Positions 44,327-53,665 of a stretch of 64,000 nt of DNA are shown here, piece after piece. Under the pieces are notes generated by a model. The model saw nothing but the letters and a program-made list of their open reading frames with translations. It was not told the DNA's origin and did no database searches. The translations under genes and the position numbers were made by a program. This DNA comes from Bradyrhizobium jicamae (GTDB taxonomy: Bacteria > Pseudomonadota > Alphaproteobacteria > Rhizobiales > Xanthobacteraceae): positions 1 to 64,000 of the forward strand of contig NZ_LLXZ01000113.1 of assembly GCF_001440395.1 (NCBI RefSeq), read 5' to 3'. Each line of letters begins with the position of its first letter. Positions within the stretch are counted from its first letter, which is position 1.

Positions 44327-45412
44327 ATGCAGGCTCAGGATGCGAAGAGGCGCGTGGCGCTGCTAACCGGCGTAACCGGGCAGGACGGCGCCTACCTTGC
44401 CGAATATCTGCTAGGTCTAGGCTACACAGTGCATGGCATCAAACGGCGCTCGTCCTCGTTCAATACAGCGCGGGTTGATCATCTCTATCAGGATCCCCAT
44501 GTCGGCAATGTGCCGTTCCTCATGCACTATGGCGACATGACGGATTCAACCAATTTGATCCGCCTGATGCAGCAGATCCGTCCGACCGAGATTTATAATC
44601 TCGCCGCCCAAAGCCATGTCGGGGTCAGCTTCGAGAGCCCGGAATATACCGCCAATGCCGATGCGCTTGGCGTGCTGCGCCTGCTCGAGGCGATCCGGAT
44701 TCTCGGCATGGAAAAGGAGACGAGGTTCTACCAGGCCTCGACCTCGGAGCTTTATGGCCTGGTCCAGGAGATCCCGCAAAAGGAGACCACCCCGTTCTAT
44801 CCGCGCTCCCCTTACGGCGTTGCAAAACTGTACGGCTACTGGATTACGGTGAACTATCGCGAAGCTTACGGCATGTTCGCCTGCAACGGCATCCTGTTCA
44901 ACCATGAGAGCCCGATCCGCGGCGAGACCTTCGTGACCCGCAAGATCACGCGCGGCGTTGCCCGTATCGAGGTTGGGCTGGAGGATACGCTTTATCTCGG
45001 CAATCTCGAGGCCAAGCGCGACTGGGGCCATGCGAAGGACTACGTCGAGGGCATGCACGCGATCCTGCAGGCCGATACGCCCGATGACTTCGTGCTGGCG
45101 ACCGGGGAGACGCGCTCGGTGCGCGAACTCGTCGAACTCGCCTTTGGCGAGGTGGGCCGCCGTATCGAATGGCATGGGAGCGCGGTCGAGGAAATTGGCG
45201 TTGATGCGAAGAGCGGCAGAACGGTCGTGCGCATCGACCCCACCTATTTCCGCCCGACCGAGGTCGACATCCTGATCGGCAATGCCAGCAAGGCGCGGCA
45301 AAAGCTCGGCTGGAAGCCGAAGCGGAGCTTTTCCCAGCTGGTGAAGGAGATGGTGGCGAGCGATCTTGCGATCGCCAGGCGGGAGGAGGTCGATGGCAAG
45401 GACGCCGTTTGA
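44327..45412 (+). CDS. noeL: NoeL: GDP-mannose 4,6-dehydratase
   Basis: A 361-residue short-chain dehydrogenase that converts GDP-D-mannose to GDP-4-keto-6-deoxymannose, the first step to GDP-fucose. The NADP-binding [10 protein letters not shown] is at about 15-24, [12 protein letters not shown] is typical of GMD, and the catalytic S/T-x-x and Y-x-x-x-K are in Q-A-S-T-S-E-L-Y-G and [15 protein letters not shown] and W-G-H-A-K-D-Y are signature blocks. An in-frame ATG starts the family region. It overlaps nolK by 20 bases. Confidence 0.92.
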   Translation: MQAQDAKRRVALLTGVTGQDGAYLAEYLLGLGYTVHGIKRRSSSFNTARVDHLYQDPHVGNVPFLMHYGDMTDSTNLIRLMQQIRPTEIYNLAAQSHVGVSFESPEYTANADALGVLRLLEAIRILGMEKETRFYQASTSELYGLVQEIPQKETTPFYPRSPYGVAKLYGYWITVNYREAYGMFACNGILFNHESPIRGETFVTRKITRGVARIEVGLEDTLYLGNLEAKRDWGHAKDYVEGMHAILQADTPDDFVLATGETRSVRELVELAFGEVGRRIEWHGSAVEEIGVDAKSGRTVVRIDPTYFRPTEVDILIGNASKARQKLGWKPKRSFSQLVKEMVASDLAIARREEVDGKDAV

Positions 45413-46346
45413 GCTAAAAGGCAAAACCGTCTTCGTGGCCGGCCACCGCGGCATGGTTGGCTCGGCGCTGACGCGTCGTCTCGCCCAGGAGGACGTCACG
45501 CTGTTGACCGCTCGCGGCGAGCTCGACCTGCGCGACCAGGCGGCGGTATTCGCCTGGTTTGCGAAGGAGACCCCGCAGGTGGTGTTTCTGGCAGCCGCGA
45601 AGGTCGGTGGCATCGCGGCCAATAACACGCTGCGCGCCGAGTTCATCTACGACAACCTCGCCATTGCGGCGAACGTCATCCATGCGGCCTATCTGAACAA
45701 GGTCGAGAAGCTGATGTTTCTCGGCTCGTCCTGCATCTATCCGAAACTCGCGCCACAGCCGCTGCGCGAGGAGTATATGCTCACCGGGCCGCTGGAAGCC
45801 ACCAACGAACCCTATGCGATCGCAAAGATCGCCGGGATCAAGATGGCCGATGCCTATCGGAGCCAATACGGATGCGACTTCATCAGCGTGATGCCAACCA
45901 ATCTGTACGGCCCGGGCGACAATTATCACCTCGAATACAGCCACGTAGTCGCCGCCCTGATCCGCCGCTTCCACGAGGCAAAACTGTCCGGTGCGACGAA
46001 TGTGTTGGTCTGGGGCACCGGCGCACCGCGTCGCGAATTCCTCTATGTCGATGACATGGCGGATGCCTGCGTGCATCTGATGAAAGTCTATTCCGACAGC
46101 GCGATGGTAAATATTGGTCTTGGGGAGGACATCTCGATTGCGGAGTTCGCGCGGATGGTCGCGAGCGTCGTCGGCTACACCGGAGCGATCAGCTATGACA
46201 CCTCGTGCGCTGACGGGACACCGCGCAAGCTGCTCGATGTCAGCCGCCTCACTGCGCTTGGCTGGCGCGCCCGCACCTCGCTGGAAGAGGGACTCGCGCT
46301 GGCCTATCGCGCGTATCTCGACGAGAGCAAGCAGGCGGCGGAGTAG
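45393..46346 (+). CDS. nolK: NolK: GDP-L-fucose synthase
   Basis: A 317-residue epimerase-reductase that finishes GDP-L-fucose synthesis from the product of NoeL. The N-terminal [10 protein letters not shown] binds NADPH, followed by [10 protein letters not shown], the catalytic G-S-S-C-I-Y-P and Y-A-I-A-K-I-A-G block, and N-L-Y-G-P-G-D-N-Y near 170. ATG 45393 lies in the overlap with noeL and begins the conserved part. Fucose made here would decorate the reducing end of a Nod factor after transfer by NodZ, which is not in this window. Confidence 0.92.
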   Translation: MARTPFELKGKTVFVAGHRGMVGSALTRRLAQEDVTLLTARGELDLRDQAAVFAWFAKETPQVVFLAAAKVGGIAANNTLRAEFIYDNLAIAANVIHAAYLNKVEKLMFLGSSCIYPKLAPQPLREEYMLTGPLEATNEPYAIAKIAGIKMADAYRSQYGCDFISVMPTNLYGPGDNYHLEYSHVVAALIRRFHEAKLSGATNVLVWGTGAPRREFLYVDDMADACVHLMKVYSDSAMVNIGLGEDISIAEFARMVASVVGYTGAISYDTSCADGTPRKLLDVSRLTALGWRARTSLEEGLALAYRAYLDESKQAAE

Positions 46347-46509
46347 CTCACTGTCGTCCCGGCCAATCGAGCCCGATATGGGCGCCGCTGCCCGTAAACT
46401 GATCCTTTTTTTGTGGGGCCAGCATGAATACGATTTTCATTGCGACCTCGCCTGCCATGTTTAGGAGGCGTCCCCCGAGCGACTACGACGCGAAAGCCGG
46501 GACTTTCTA

Positions 46510-46866
46510 TCATCGTCCATCATATTCAGCCCAACAATCAGAGGTTTCGTAGACGCGAACGGACGACATTTGATGAAGCTTGCGCTTCAATCTTTCCCAG
46601 ATCCAAACGACAATGTTTTCGGCCGTAGGGTTCTCTAATCCCTCGACTTCGTTTAGGCATCGATGATCTAGTGCCTTTATGATTCCGAGAAAGGCCTCCT
46701 CTAAGTCAGAAAAGTCTACGACGAACCCGGTGACCGGATCCAAGCGCCCATCGAGTTGCACCTCAACCCTATAGGAATGCCCGTGCACGCGGCTGCACTT
46801 GTGTGTGGGCGGCAGATTCGGGAGCCTGTGCGCCGCCTCGAACTTGAACGCTTGCGATATTTTCAT
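46510..46866 (-). CDS. queD: QueD: 6-carboxy-tetrahydropterin synthase
   Basis: A 118-residue enzyme of the PTPS/QueD family acting early in queuosine (7-deazaguanine) synthesis. Zinc ligands are His13 (F-E-A-A-H), His28 and His30 (V-H-G-H), the catalytic Cys is Cys24, and the substrate-binding E of the C-terminal V-R-V-Y-E-T is present. D-F-S-D-L and L-D-H-R-C-L-N also fit. ATG 46866 matches the family start. queC, queE and queF are not nearby, so it may back up a chromosomal copy or serve a different deazaguanine route (for example DNA modification). Confidence 0.88.
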   Translation of the reverse strand: MKISQAFKFEAAHRLPNLPPTHKCSRVHGHSYRVEVQLDGRLDPVTGFVVDFSDLEEAFLGIIKALDHRCLNEVEGLENPTAENIVVWIWERLKRKLHQMSSVRVYETSDCWAEYDGR

Positions 46867-47019
46867 CGAATTTCCGATGCTTAGGTTGCAATGGTTAGCT
46901 GCCACTTCGGATGACTGAGTATTCGAAGGACGTATTCCTATTCTAATCTTGCATCTGCAAGTACCTCGCTTTCGCACGACGAGGCGCGCGCCCAGCGATA
47001 TGCCCGCGGCTACGCGCAG

Positions 47020-47214
47020 CTACATTGCTGCTGAGTGCTGCTGCGCCTTCGCCCGACCGCGATAATGGCACGACCAGCAGCCTCGGCTATCGGTCACAAG
47101 GCTGAGTATTCCAAGCGCGCCTTCGCGCGCGAAAGCTTTGGCGATCGCGCGGCCAATTCCTCGGCCGTCGCCGGCAACGAACGCTGCACGCCCATGAACT
47201 CGGCCGTGTTCCAT
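47020..47214 (-). pseudogene. truncated short-chain dehydrogenase
   Basis: Only the cofactor-binding start is left: A-A-F-V-A-G-D-G-R-G-I-G-R-A-I-A-K-A-F-A-R-E-G-A, the SDR G-x-x-x-G-I-G motif with Ala-Gly in place of Thr-Gly. After ~35 residues the similarity ends. It begins 14 bases downstream of the LLM oxidoreductase stop on the same strand, so it was probably the second gene of that operon. Confidence 0.7.
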
Positions 47215-47228
47215 CGTAGCCTCCCCTG

Positions 47229-48542
47229 TCAGTCGATCTTGGCCGACTTGGCGAACGTCTCGCGTGAAGCCATCGGAATTGCGCCTCCACGGGTGAGATC
47301 CGCGTAGGCGCCACCCACCGAGGCGTAGTCCTTACTTGTGCAACGCTCGAGCGCAATCCCGATCGCCTCGATGGTCGGGATGTCTGGCTCGCTCAGCTCG
47401 GGCATCGAGACCTTGCGGGCAAGTGCCGCCTCTACGTAAGGTGCCAGCTCTTCTTCTTTACGTTTGACGCGTTCGTCTTCACGTTCCTTGAGTGCAGGCA
47501 TGACCTCCTTGGCGAAGAGCTCGAGTGCCTCGCAGATATGTTCGTGTTTATTCATGCCGCACTGCTGGATGAAGATCATCTGGTCGATACCGACATCGGC
47601 ATACCCCATGAGATGCTCGCAAACACTCTGAGGCCGTCCTATGCTGCCCGAACCTGGCGTCTTCTTCATGTCGTCCTTGATCGCTTGAAAGCGCCGCCAC
47701 AAATTCGTACGCCCAGGACGGTGTTCGCCATACACTGCGTAATGCGCGATCGAATAGCCGAAGAACTTAAAACCATCGAGCGCTCGTCGCATGGCTTCTT
47801 CGGCGTTCTCATGAACCATCATACCGTTGAGCGTAGCGATGTTGGCGTTCACCGAATGGCCTATGGGCACGCACTCATCGGACTTAATAATCTGATAATA
47901 CTCGTCGCGCCAGACTTTCGCTTGGGACGCTTCCACAAAGCCAAAAACCAGAGCCCCTACCCCGTGACGCGCAGCACGCAAAATGCTGTCGCGCCGGGAA
48001 CACGCCATCCAGATCGGTGGATGAGGCTTCTGGCTCGGCTTTGGCACGACGTTGCGGGTCGGCATTTTGAAGAATTTCCCCTCGTACCCCGGATACGGCC
48101 GCATCGTCATCATGTTGGCGGTCTGCTCGACGCCTTCCCGCCACATGGCACTCTTCTGTTCAGGCTCGATCCCAAAGCCATACATCTCGATTAGCGACGC
48201 GGATTCTCCGGTCCCCCAGTCGACGCGGCCCCCAGAGATCACATCGAGCGTCGCGAGGCGCTCAGCGACGCGCGTCGGATGGTTGTAGTTCGGCGGGGAA
48301 AGACAAACGCCGTGACCAATGCGGATATTCTTTGTACGCTGGGAAACGGCACCCAGAAACACCTCGGGTGCCGAGGAGTGGGAGTATTCCTCCAGGAAAT
48401 GATGCTCGACCTCCCACATGTGGTCAAACCCAAGACGATCGGCGAGTTCGATTTGCTCCAGCGCATCACTGAACAATTTTCGCTCGCTACCGTCTTCCCA
48501 AGGCCGCGGCAACTGGTGTTCATAAAACAGTCCGAGCTTCAT
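47229..48542 (-). CDS. LLM-class flavin-dependent oxidoreductase
   Basis: A 437-residue luciferase-like monooxygenase with the usual TIM-barrel core: F-D-H-M-W-E-V-E-H-H-F near 39-49, I-R-I-G-H-G-V-C-L-S near 73-82, R-V-A-E-R-L-A-T-L-D-V-I-S-G-G-R-V-D-W-G-T-G-E-S and P-K-P-S-Q-K-P-H-P-P-I-W-M-A-C-S. A coenzyme FMN/F420-like cofactor is expected, with reduction by a partner. The C-terminal ~60 residues are charged (R-E-D-E-R-V-K-R-K-E-E-E-L). The N-terminal part and upstream region are duplicated at 32.4 kb. A truncated SDR follows, so the pathway is probably broken or degenerate. Substrate unknown. Confidence 0.88.
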   Translation of the reverse strand: MKLGLFYEHQLPRPWEDGSERKLFSDALEQIELADRLGFDHMWEVEHHFLEEYSHSSAPEVFLGAVSQRTKNIRIGHGVCLSPPNYNHPTRVAERLATLDVISGGRVDWGTGESASLIEMYGFGIEPEQKSAMWREGVEQTANMMTMRPYPGYEGKFFKMPTRNVVPKPSQKPHPPIWMACSRRDSILRAARHGVGALVFGFVEASQAKVWRDEYYQIIKSDECVPIGHSVNANIATLNGMMVHENAEEAMRRALDGFKFFGYSIAHYAVYGEHRPGRTNLWRRFQAIKDDMKKTPGSGSIGRPQSVCEHLMGYADVGIDQMIFIQQCGMNKHEHICEALELFAKEVMPALKEREDERVKRKEEELAPYVEAALARKVSMPELSEPDIPTIEAIGIALERCTSKDYASVGGAYADLTRGGAIPMASRETFAKSAKID

Positions 48543-48901
48543 CCGTGTTCCTCTGGGGCTCTACGTCCATACACCGCCTCATATATTCGGCGAGTTGCAG
48601 CATCAGGGAACATTGGCTGGGCACCATGTATTCCGTACTCTCGCCTCGTTTCACAATCATGAGCAATCGGCGTGCCACAAGGAGGCTTCTCTCAAGAGAC
48701 GTAAAAACCATGTGCTTCGCGTCGCGCCGGCGGAACACTCGCGCCTTCGTGTCGAGCTCCGAACGTAGACGTCCTCAAATGGACACGGCTTAATACGACA
48801 CACAAAGCGTCGAATGACCTCTCGCACCGACATCCAACGTCTACTTGCGAATGATATTTCCAAGCCGACCTCACGACAGAGGCTGATCAGGATCGGAGTG
48901 T
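48543..48901. other. upstream region of LLM gene, otherwise featureless
   Basis: The first ~70 bases are shared with 32505-32575. No open frame with support was found beyond that. Confidence 0.4.
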
Positions 48902-49320
48902 TAGACTACTAGTCTTTGGCCCGATCGTATTGAGGTCTTTCTCGCCGACCTGGTTCACCGCCCGATTCACGACGCGCACAACGAATGCCTCGGGTGGCAG
49001 CGGATCGGCATCGTCCAGGGAGGTGTCAGGATCCAGCCAGTTCTCCGGATCGTCCACCACGACCGGCATGCGGTCATGGTACGGCGCGACCAATTCATTG
49101 GGCACGTCAGTAGGGATCGCAAACGACGGGACAGTCGCCTTTGACTTCGGACCAATCCCAAATTCCGGCGAACATGAGCGGCTTGCCGTCGTTGCGTGCG
49201 AACAAACATGGCTGTTTTGCGCCGTCTTCTTCCCGCCATTCATAAACGCCTTCGGCGGGAATGATGCAGTGCCGGTTCGCGAGCATCGACTTGAACGATG
49301 CGCGCTTGCATGCTCACGTT
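48902..49320 (-). pseudogene. SRAP/YedK (HMCES-type) remnant
   Basis: Pieces in shifting frames: M-L-A-N-R-H-C-I-I-P-A-E-G-V-Y-E-W-R-E-E-D-G-A-K-Q-P (core with the substrate-contacting residues), F-A-G-I-W-D and, near the end, H-D-R-M-P-V-V-V-D-D-P. Normal SRAP proteins are ~220 residues and start with Cys2, which is lost here together with the N-terminus. Intact members protect abasic sites in single-stranded DNA. Inactivated by frameshifts and truncation. Confidence 0.65.
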
Positions 49321-49470
49321 GTATGCCGTCGTGAGGTCCGTCCTTGCAATTGAAGCTACCAAAAGAGGTAGGTATCACACATTGGAGATCGTGTTACCCT
49401 CTGAAGGTTCATGGGAGCTGAGCCGCGAAACCAATCACAACTTTACAGTCCTTCAGAGAGGAAACCTCCA

Positions 49471-49857
49471 ATGGCATCGAGTGTATCCGAAGACGAGAAA
49501 CGCCGTACACAACAAGGGCCGCAAGTGGCCCAGGCATCGGCCGCTGTGCTCGGCGGCGCCGCCGAGCACACTAAAGAGTCGACGCCAGCCGCGCGCGGCT
49601 CATTTGTGTTTCCAGAATGGCAGAAGTCGATCGAAGCAACGACAAACCTCTTCGCGGCGGCTTTGAAAGACGGATTGAGATTGACTGCTTCCTTTTTGCA
49701 CGATCAGGCCAATTTTCTGAAAGTCATTGCCGAGGTCAAAACTCCCTCCGAGTTGCTGAAAAGCTATCTGGACTTGGCAGAACGATCCTGGTCGAGATCG
49801 TTCAGTGAGGGCTCGAAGTTGTTGGATAATCTCAAGATACAACAACATCAGCGGTGA
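49471..49857 (+). CDS. phasin-like protein
   Basis: A 128-residue protein with the helical pattern of phasins, which coat polyhydroxyalkanoate granules. The last ~75 residues are amphipathic and alanine/leucine-rich: F-P-E-W-Q-K-S-I-E-A-T-T-N-L-F-A-A-A-L-K, N-F-L-K-V-I-A-E-V-K-T-P-S-E-L-L, then Y-L-D-L-A-E-R-S-W-S-R. The K-T-P-S-E-L-L and W-S-R-S-F-S-E pieces are typical phasin motifs. The first ~50 residues are polar and disordered. ATG 49471 is preceded by GAGAGGAAA. Family call is likely but not certain, since phasins are weakly conserved. Confidence 0.6.
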   Translation: MASSVSEDEKRRTQQGPQVAQASAAVLGGAAEHTKESTPAARGSFVFPEWQKSIEATTNLFAAALKDGLRLTASFLHDQANFLKVIAEVKTPSELLKSYLDLAERSWSRSFSEGSKLLDNLKIQQHQR

Positions 49858-50986
49858 GCAGTCGGATCGATTGATATAAGTGAAGAGCTTGGGGCGGTCG
49901 CCTAATACTTCCCCAAGATCGTCCGATTGCCAGTTCTGAAGGCAATGCGCCTTCGGTAGAAGCGAAGCAATTTCGAGCGGCCAGCGGTCAGCTCATTGCC
50001 GCCGTTTGCTGAAAACGGACGCGGTGAAGGCAGCAAGGCTGGCTAGGTATAGGGACCAGACGGCTGAGGTGGCCGCTAAATCCCGAGGCGGCTATCGGTC
50101 AGTTCCGCCTGCCACTTCGTACGCCTTTCCACTTTCTGGTCATGCCCGCGACGAGCCATCACGTCTGAGCACTTTTCCGACGCAACTCTCAATCCGCTGA
50201 TACATCCAGGCCGCATTACACACCAGTACACGCGCACCTCACGACGTACGCCTTGTCGGTTGCTCGACACGACAAATCGTGCTCGACCATCAGAGATGCA
50301 AGCTCGTGTGACCGCAACGACGAGATTTGCGTGACGCGCATTTACCTTCGTGACTCGCCCGCTTTTGACCTGCTATTGCGCTGAATGCCTCAGCGCACTG
50401 GCAGCCGCCCCCTGTTGAAAATCGCGAGCCTCACGAGCCCTGGAGCGTAAACTCGCGGCTGCATTTCTTTCTCCTCGCTTACACTCTCCGGCTCCATCAA
50501 ACGTTACGTCTCGGCACAGGCTGTACCTGGATGATCAGTCATCAACCCGCATTGGCAAGTCATGCTGCTCGAATCTGATTTTCCAATGAGCCATAGACGC
50601 TTGCGTCGTATAGCTATGGTCTTCGTTTTGCTAGGCTACAACCTGACGCTAGGTAAGATTCAAGTCACTTAATTTCCCATCCACATTCGCAACGGCGATG
50701 TACAACTGATGGCGATCGCTATGGTCATCACCGAACGCGGTCAGCGCCGAACTGCTCTTCCGGATTATTGCAAACCTGTCGTGGAGCACCGCCAGTAGCA
50801 ACTGGTCATGCATAGTCATTTCGCCATACGTCCTGATGGAGATGTTAAGAATGTCCCCACCAATCGCGTTGGTAACGTCTCAAGAATCCGATTGTCCCTT
50901 CTTCTGCCATGTTTGTCTCGAAAGCAGGGTTCGCGACTTACTGATCGCGCGTCGCGATCGGGGTTAGCGTGTGCGAAGGAAATTTC
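49858..50986. other. 1.1 kb intergenic with one dyad-motif copy
   Basis: No supported gene. It holds the motif at 50636-50664 and a related stretch to its left; the last ~200 bases must contain the promoter of the MinD/ParA-like pair, but I could not pick it out. Confidence 0.4.
50636..50664 (-). repeat. dispersed 29-bp dyad motif, copy 3
   Basis: Minus strand begins CTTGAATCTTACCTAGCGTC and ends TTGTAG. One half of the dyad has decayed (ACCTAG for ACGTAG). Shares downstream sequence with copy 4. Confidence 0.6.
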
Positions 50987-51736
50987 ATGGTAAAGCCGGT
51001 TGTGATTGTAGTAGGCGCGGACAAGGGCGGGGTCGGCAAGACGACAGTATCTCGGACTCTTCTCGACTACTTCAGCGCCAACAACGTGCAGACTCGTGCA
51101 TTCGACACAGAATCACCGCGCGGGACGCTCAAGCGCTTCCACCCTGAGATCACCGAGATCGTCGACATGACGACGACTGCGGACCAGATGAAGATATTCG
51201 ACACGCTGAACTCAGGGGTATCCGTCACTGTGATCGACGTCCGCGCAGGCTTGCTGTCGCGCGCGCTGGCATCGCTCCGCGACATTGGATTCTTGGATGA
51301 CGCGCGGTCCGGCCAAACCACTTTTGCCGTGTTCCATATTCTGGGGTCCTCGATTGCGTCGCTGGACGAGATTGCCGAGACCTCGAGTTTCATGAGCGGT
51401 GCGAAATACTTCCTGGTGAAGAACTTCATCAACGACACCCAGTTCTTCCAGTGGGACCAGTCGACCTACAACTCCTATTTCCACCGCATCAAGCACGCCA
51501 CCGAGCTGACCATCCCGAAGCTGAACGAAATGGCCTACGAGCAGGTCGAGGTCGCTTCCGTCCCGTTCCTCAATTTCGTCGCCAACAAGGGCCAACACGA
51601 TGACGCCACGAACTACTCGTTCGTGCTGCGCGGCTATGTCCGGCACTGGCTGGCCAACGTCTGGAACGAATACGACCGTATCCAGCTGACAGACTTGGTC
51701 GGCGCCAAGTCAGTGACGCGCAGCGGCGAAAAATAG
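50987..51736 (+). CDS. MinD/ParA-like ATPase
   Basis: A 249-residue deviant Walker A ATPase: V-V-G-A-D-K-G-G-V-G-K-T-T-V-S-R at about 6-21, with the signature lysine of the ParA/MinD family. The Walker A prime-like V-T-V-I-D-V-R-A-G-L is near 80-89; the usual D-x-P-P/G is D-V-R-A-G here. The ATG at 50987 follows AAGGAA at 6 bases. The C-terminal half (Y-F-H-R-I-K-H-A, then D-A-T-N-Y-S-F-V-L-R-G-Y-V) matches no partner-binding family I know. It lies 61 bases upstream of a second, degenerate relative on the same strand, almost certainly one operon. Role unknown; positioning or regulation of a cell structure is the usual family theme. Confidence 0.8.
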   Translation: MVKPVVIVVGADKGGVGKTTVSRTLLDYFSANNVQTRAFDTESPRGTLKRFHPEITEIVDMTTTADQMKIFDTLNSGVSVTVIDVRAGLLSRALASLRDIGFLDDARSGQTTFAVFHILGSSIASLDEIAETSSFMSGAKYFLVKNFINDTQFFQWDQSTYNSYFHRIKHATELTIPKLNEMAYEQVEVASVPFLNFVANKGQHDDATNYSFVLRGYVRHWLANVWNEYDRIQLTDLVGAKSVTRSGEK

Positions 51737-51797
51737 CCGCTCGTTCGCTCATATGCAAAGCTGGATTATGCACATAACTCGCCTGGTATAACTGGCG

Positions 51798-52487
51798 ATG
51801 TCGGCCACGCCCGTCTACATCATCTGCTCTCCCCGCCCGCAGGTCGGCAGAACCCTGATCGCGCGGCTGTTGAGCGAGTTTTTGCTCTTGAAACACGGTA
51901 CGGTGCTCTCCTTCGATATCAACCTGAAGGAGCCGTCGCTGCTCGATTATCTGCCCAACATCACCGAGACCGCAGACGTGATCGACACCTACGGCAAGAT
52001 GCGGCTGATGGACCCGCTGATCCTCAATGACGGGTTGGCCAAGGTGATCGATCTTGGCTTCCATGCCTTCGACGAGTTCTTCAAAATGTGCGAGGAGATC
52101 GGCTTCATGAAGGAGGCGCTGCGCCGCCGCGTCGCGCCGGTCATCCTTTACGTCGCCGACACCGACCGCGTCTCCGCGCGCAGCTATGAGATGCTGCGGC
52201 GGCAGATTCCGCCGCGGGCGCTAATCACCGTCCACAATGAATTCGTGCTGCCACGCGAATTGCCGGAAGCGATGGACCGCGGCCGCGTGCTCCGTTTCGC
52301 CGCGCTGCCGGTCTTTCTGAAGATGTATATCAACCGACCGAGTTTCTCCTTCACCGGCTATCTGCGCCAGGAGAAAGATTCGTCCAGCGAGCTGCATCAG
52401 TGGATCTGGCACAACTACACCATCTTCCGCGATCTCGAATTGAGTGTAATGCAGCAGCGGTCGTCTTGGACCGGAGCTCACATGTAA
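51798..52487 (+). CDS. degenerate MinD-like protein (pseudo-ATPase candidate)
   Basis: A 229-residue protein that aligns in fold with the preceding ATPase but has lost the catalytic P-loop: S-P-R-P-Q-V-G-R-T-L-I-A-R-L at about 11-24 stands where K-G-G-V-G-K-T-T is expected, so both lysines are gone while the G-x-T-L frame is kept. Other core pieces remain (V-L-S-F-D-I-N-L-K-E-P-S-L-L-D near 36-50; V-I-L-Y-V-A-D-T near 115). It probably cannot hydrolyse ATP normally and may regulate the active partner as a heterodimer. The pair resembles other active/inactive ATPase couples, but no described system is matched. Confidence 0.7.
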   Translation: MSATPVYIICSPRPQVGRTLIARLLSEFLLLKHGTVLSFDINLKEPSLLDYLPNITETADVIDTYGKMRLMDPLILNDGLAKVIDLGFHAFDEFFKMCEEIGFMKEALRRRVAPVILYVADTDRVSARSYEMLRRQIPPRALITVHNEFVLPRELPEAMDRGRVLRFAALPVFLKMYINRPSFSFTGYLRQEKDSSSELHQWIWHNYTIFRDLELSVMQQRSSWTGAHM

Positions 52488-53665
52488 ACGGTCCCGTGGC
52501 GTAAGAGTGCTCCTTGAGGTTTGGTCGGATCGCTTACATCCGTGGTTCCTGCCTATGGGTGCGGTGGTTAGCCACCGGCCATGATGGTTTCGGCGATGCG
52601 AGCCGTGCGACCTGTAATCGGCCGATGAGCCCACGAGTCTGCTCCCACATCTACTTGCTTTTTGTAACTGCGGTTGCAACAGGGCAGCCCATTTTGAACG
52701 TGGAAACTACCCCTTGCTGAGTCTCGGCGGCCCGTGAGCGTGAACGCACCTGGGTGATTGCGGTCGAGTACGTCGAACTCGTTCCGCCTTGCGTGATCAG
52801 CCGCGTTGCAGCTGTCGCGCATCACAACTTTTCCATCGATTTTCGATCTAGACGAGAATACGGAATTGTTCAGAGCCGTGAGCTTGTTTGGCTTGCGCCA
52901 GGGTCTGAGGAAAAGCGGTGCTCTCCCTGCAACTTTTGCATCATCCTTGCTCCTAAAGCTTGGATGTTTGGACATATTAATGAGATGAGTTCTCGAAGGG
53001 GCTTGAATCGCACGTAGCGTCAGATTGTACGCTTTCGAAACACGAGACGAACTGCCCGCGACAGTCAAGCAATGCGGCAATAGACTCGACAAACAATTTC
53101 TGCAGCTTAGCGGTGCTGCAAAGTTGTGCCATTTCTCCATAATCCTCCTGATCCTTGTGCTTCATGTCTCTGAACTGTCTAGAAGAACCGATTTTCACGG
53201 CGACGCCCCGTACAGGACAAGCGAATTTCTCGCTCTCGGCGCTCTACTCCGCGTTGGTCAGGACTCATGTCGAGAACATGCTCCGTCGATTAGCGGCGAT
53301 CACAGCCATCATGGCACTGCGGGCGGATGGCCTGAGGTCCTGGGGCCTCGGACGGGCTATGGACGATACAGGCGCGAGCGAGTTGCGCTTGTCAATGTTT
53401 CTCGCCGCGCGAGGGGCTTCATTCTGGGATGTTTGCGCGCCGCCTCACTCGTGATGCCGAAGCGTTTCCTTATCTAAACTTCTGGCGACCCCTTCTAATG
53501 GAACTCTTGCTAATTGTGCTAACGAGACCGGCTCGGTGCGGACCGCCCGACGTGCAATTTCTGGTTGTTCGCATGGGTTTGCTCGAAAAATGAGTAGGAG
53601 GTCGCAAACAAGGTGAGCAATTACACCAACGAACAACACAACGCCCGGACCATAGAAGTTTTGTC
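52488..53665. other. 1.2 kb, decayed sequence upstream of cas7e
   Basis: No intact gene. On the minus strand 52980-52560 has fragments resembling EF-hand-type calcium-binding proteins of Bradyrhizobium (E-F-D-V-L-D-R-N-H), too weak to annotate. The dyad motif at 53002 is here. No cas8e, cas11 or cas3 can be read. Confidence 0.4.
53002..53030 (+). repeat. dispersed 29-bp dyad motif, copy 2
   Basis: Begins CTTGAATCGCACGTAGCGTC and ends TTGTAC. Flanks match copy 1 (AAGGGG before it, TTTCGAAA after it). Confidence 0.6.

Noticed and set aside
44546..45646. 366-codon minus-strand frame over noeL and nolK
   Set aside because: Antisense shadow; its sequence follows the codon pattern of noeL.
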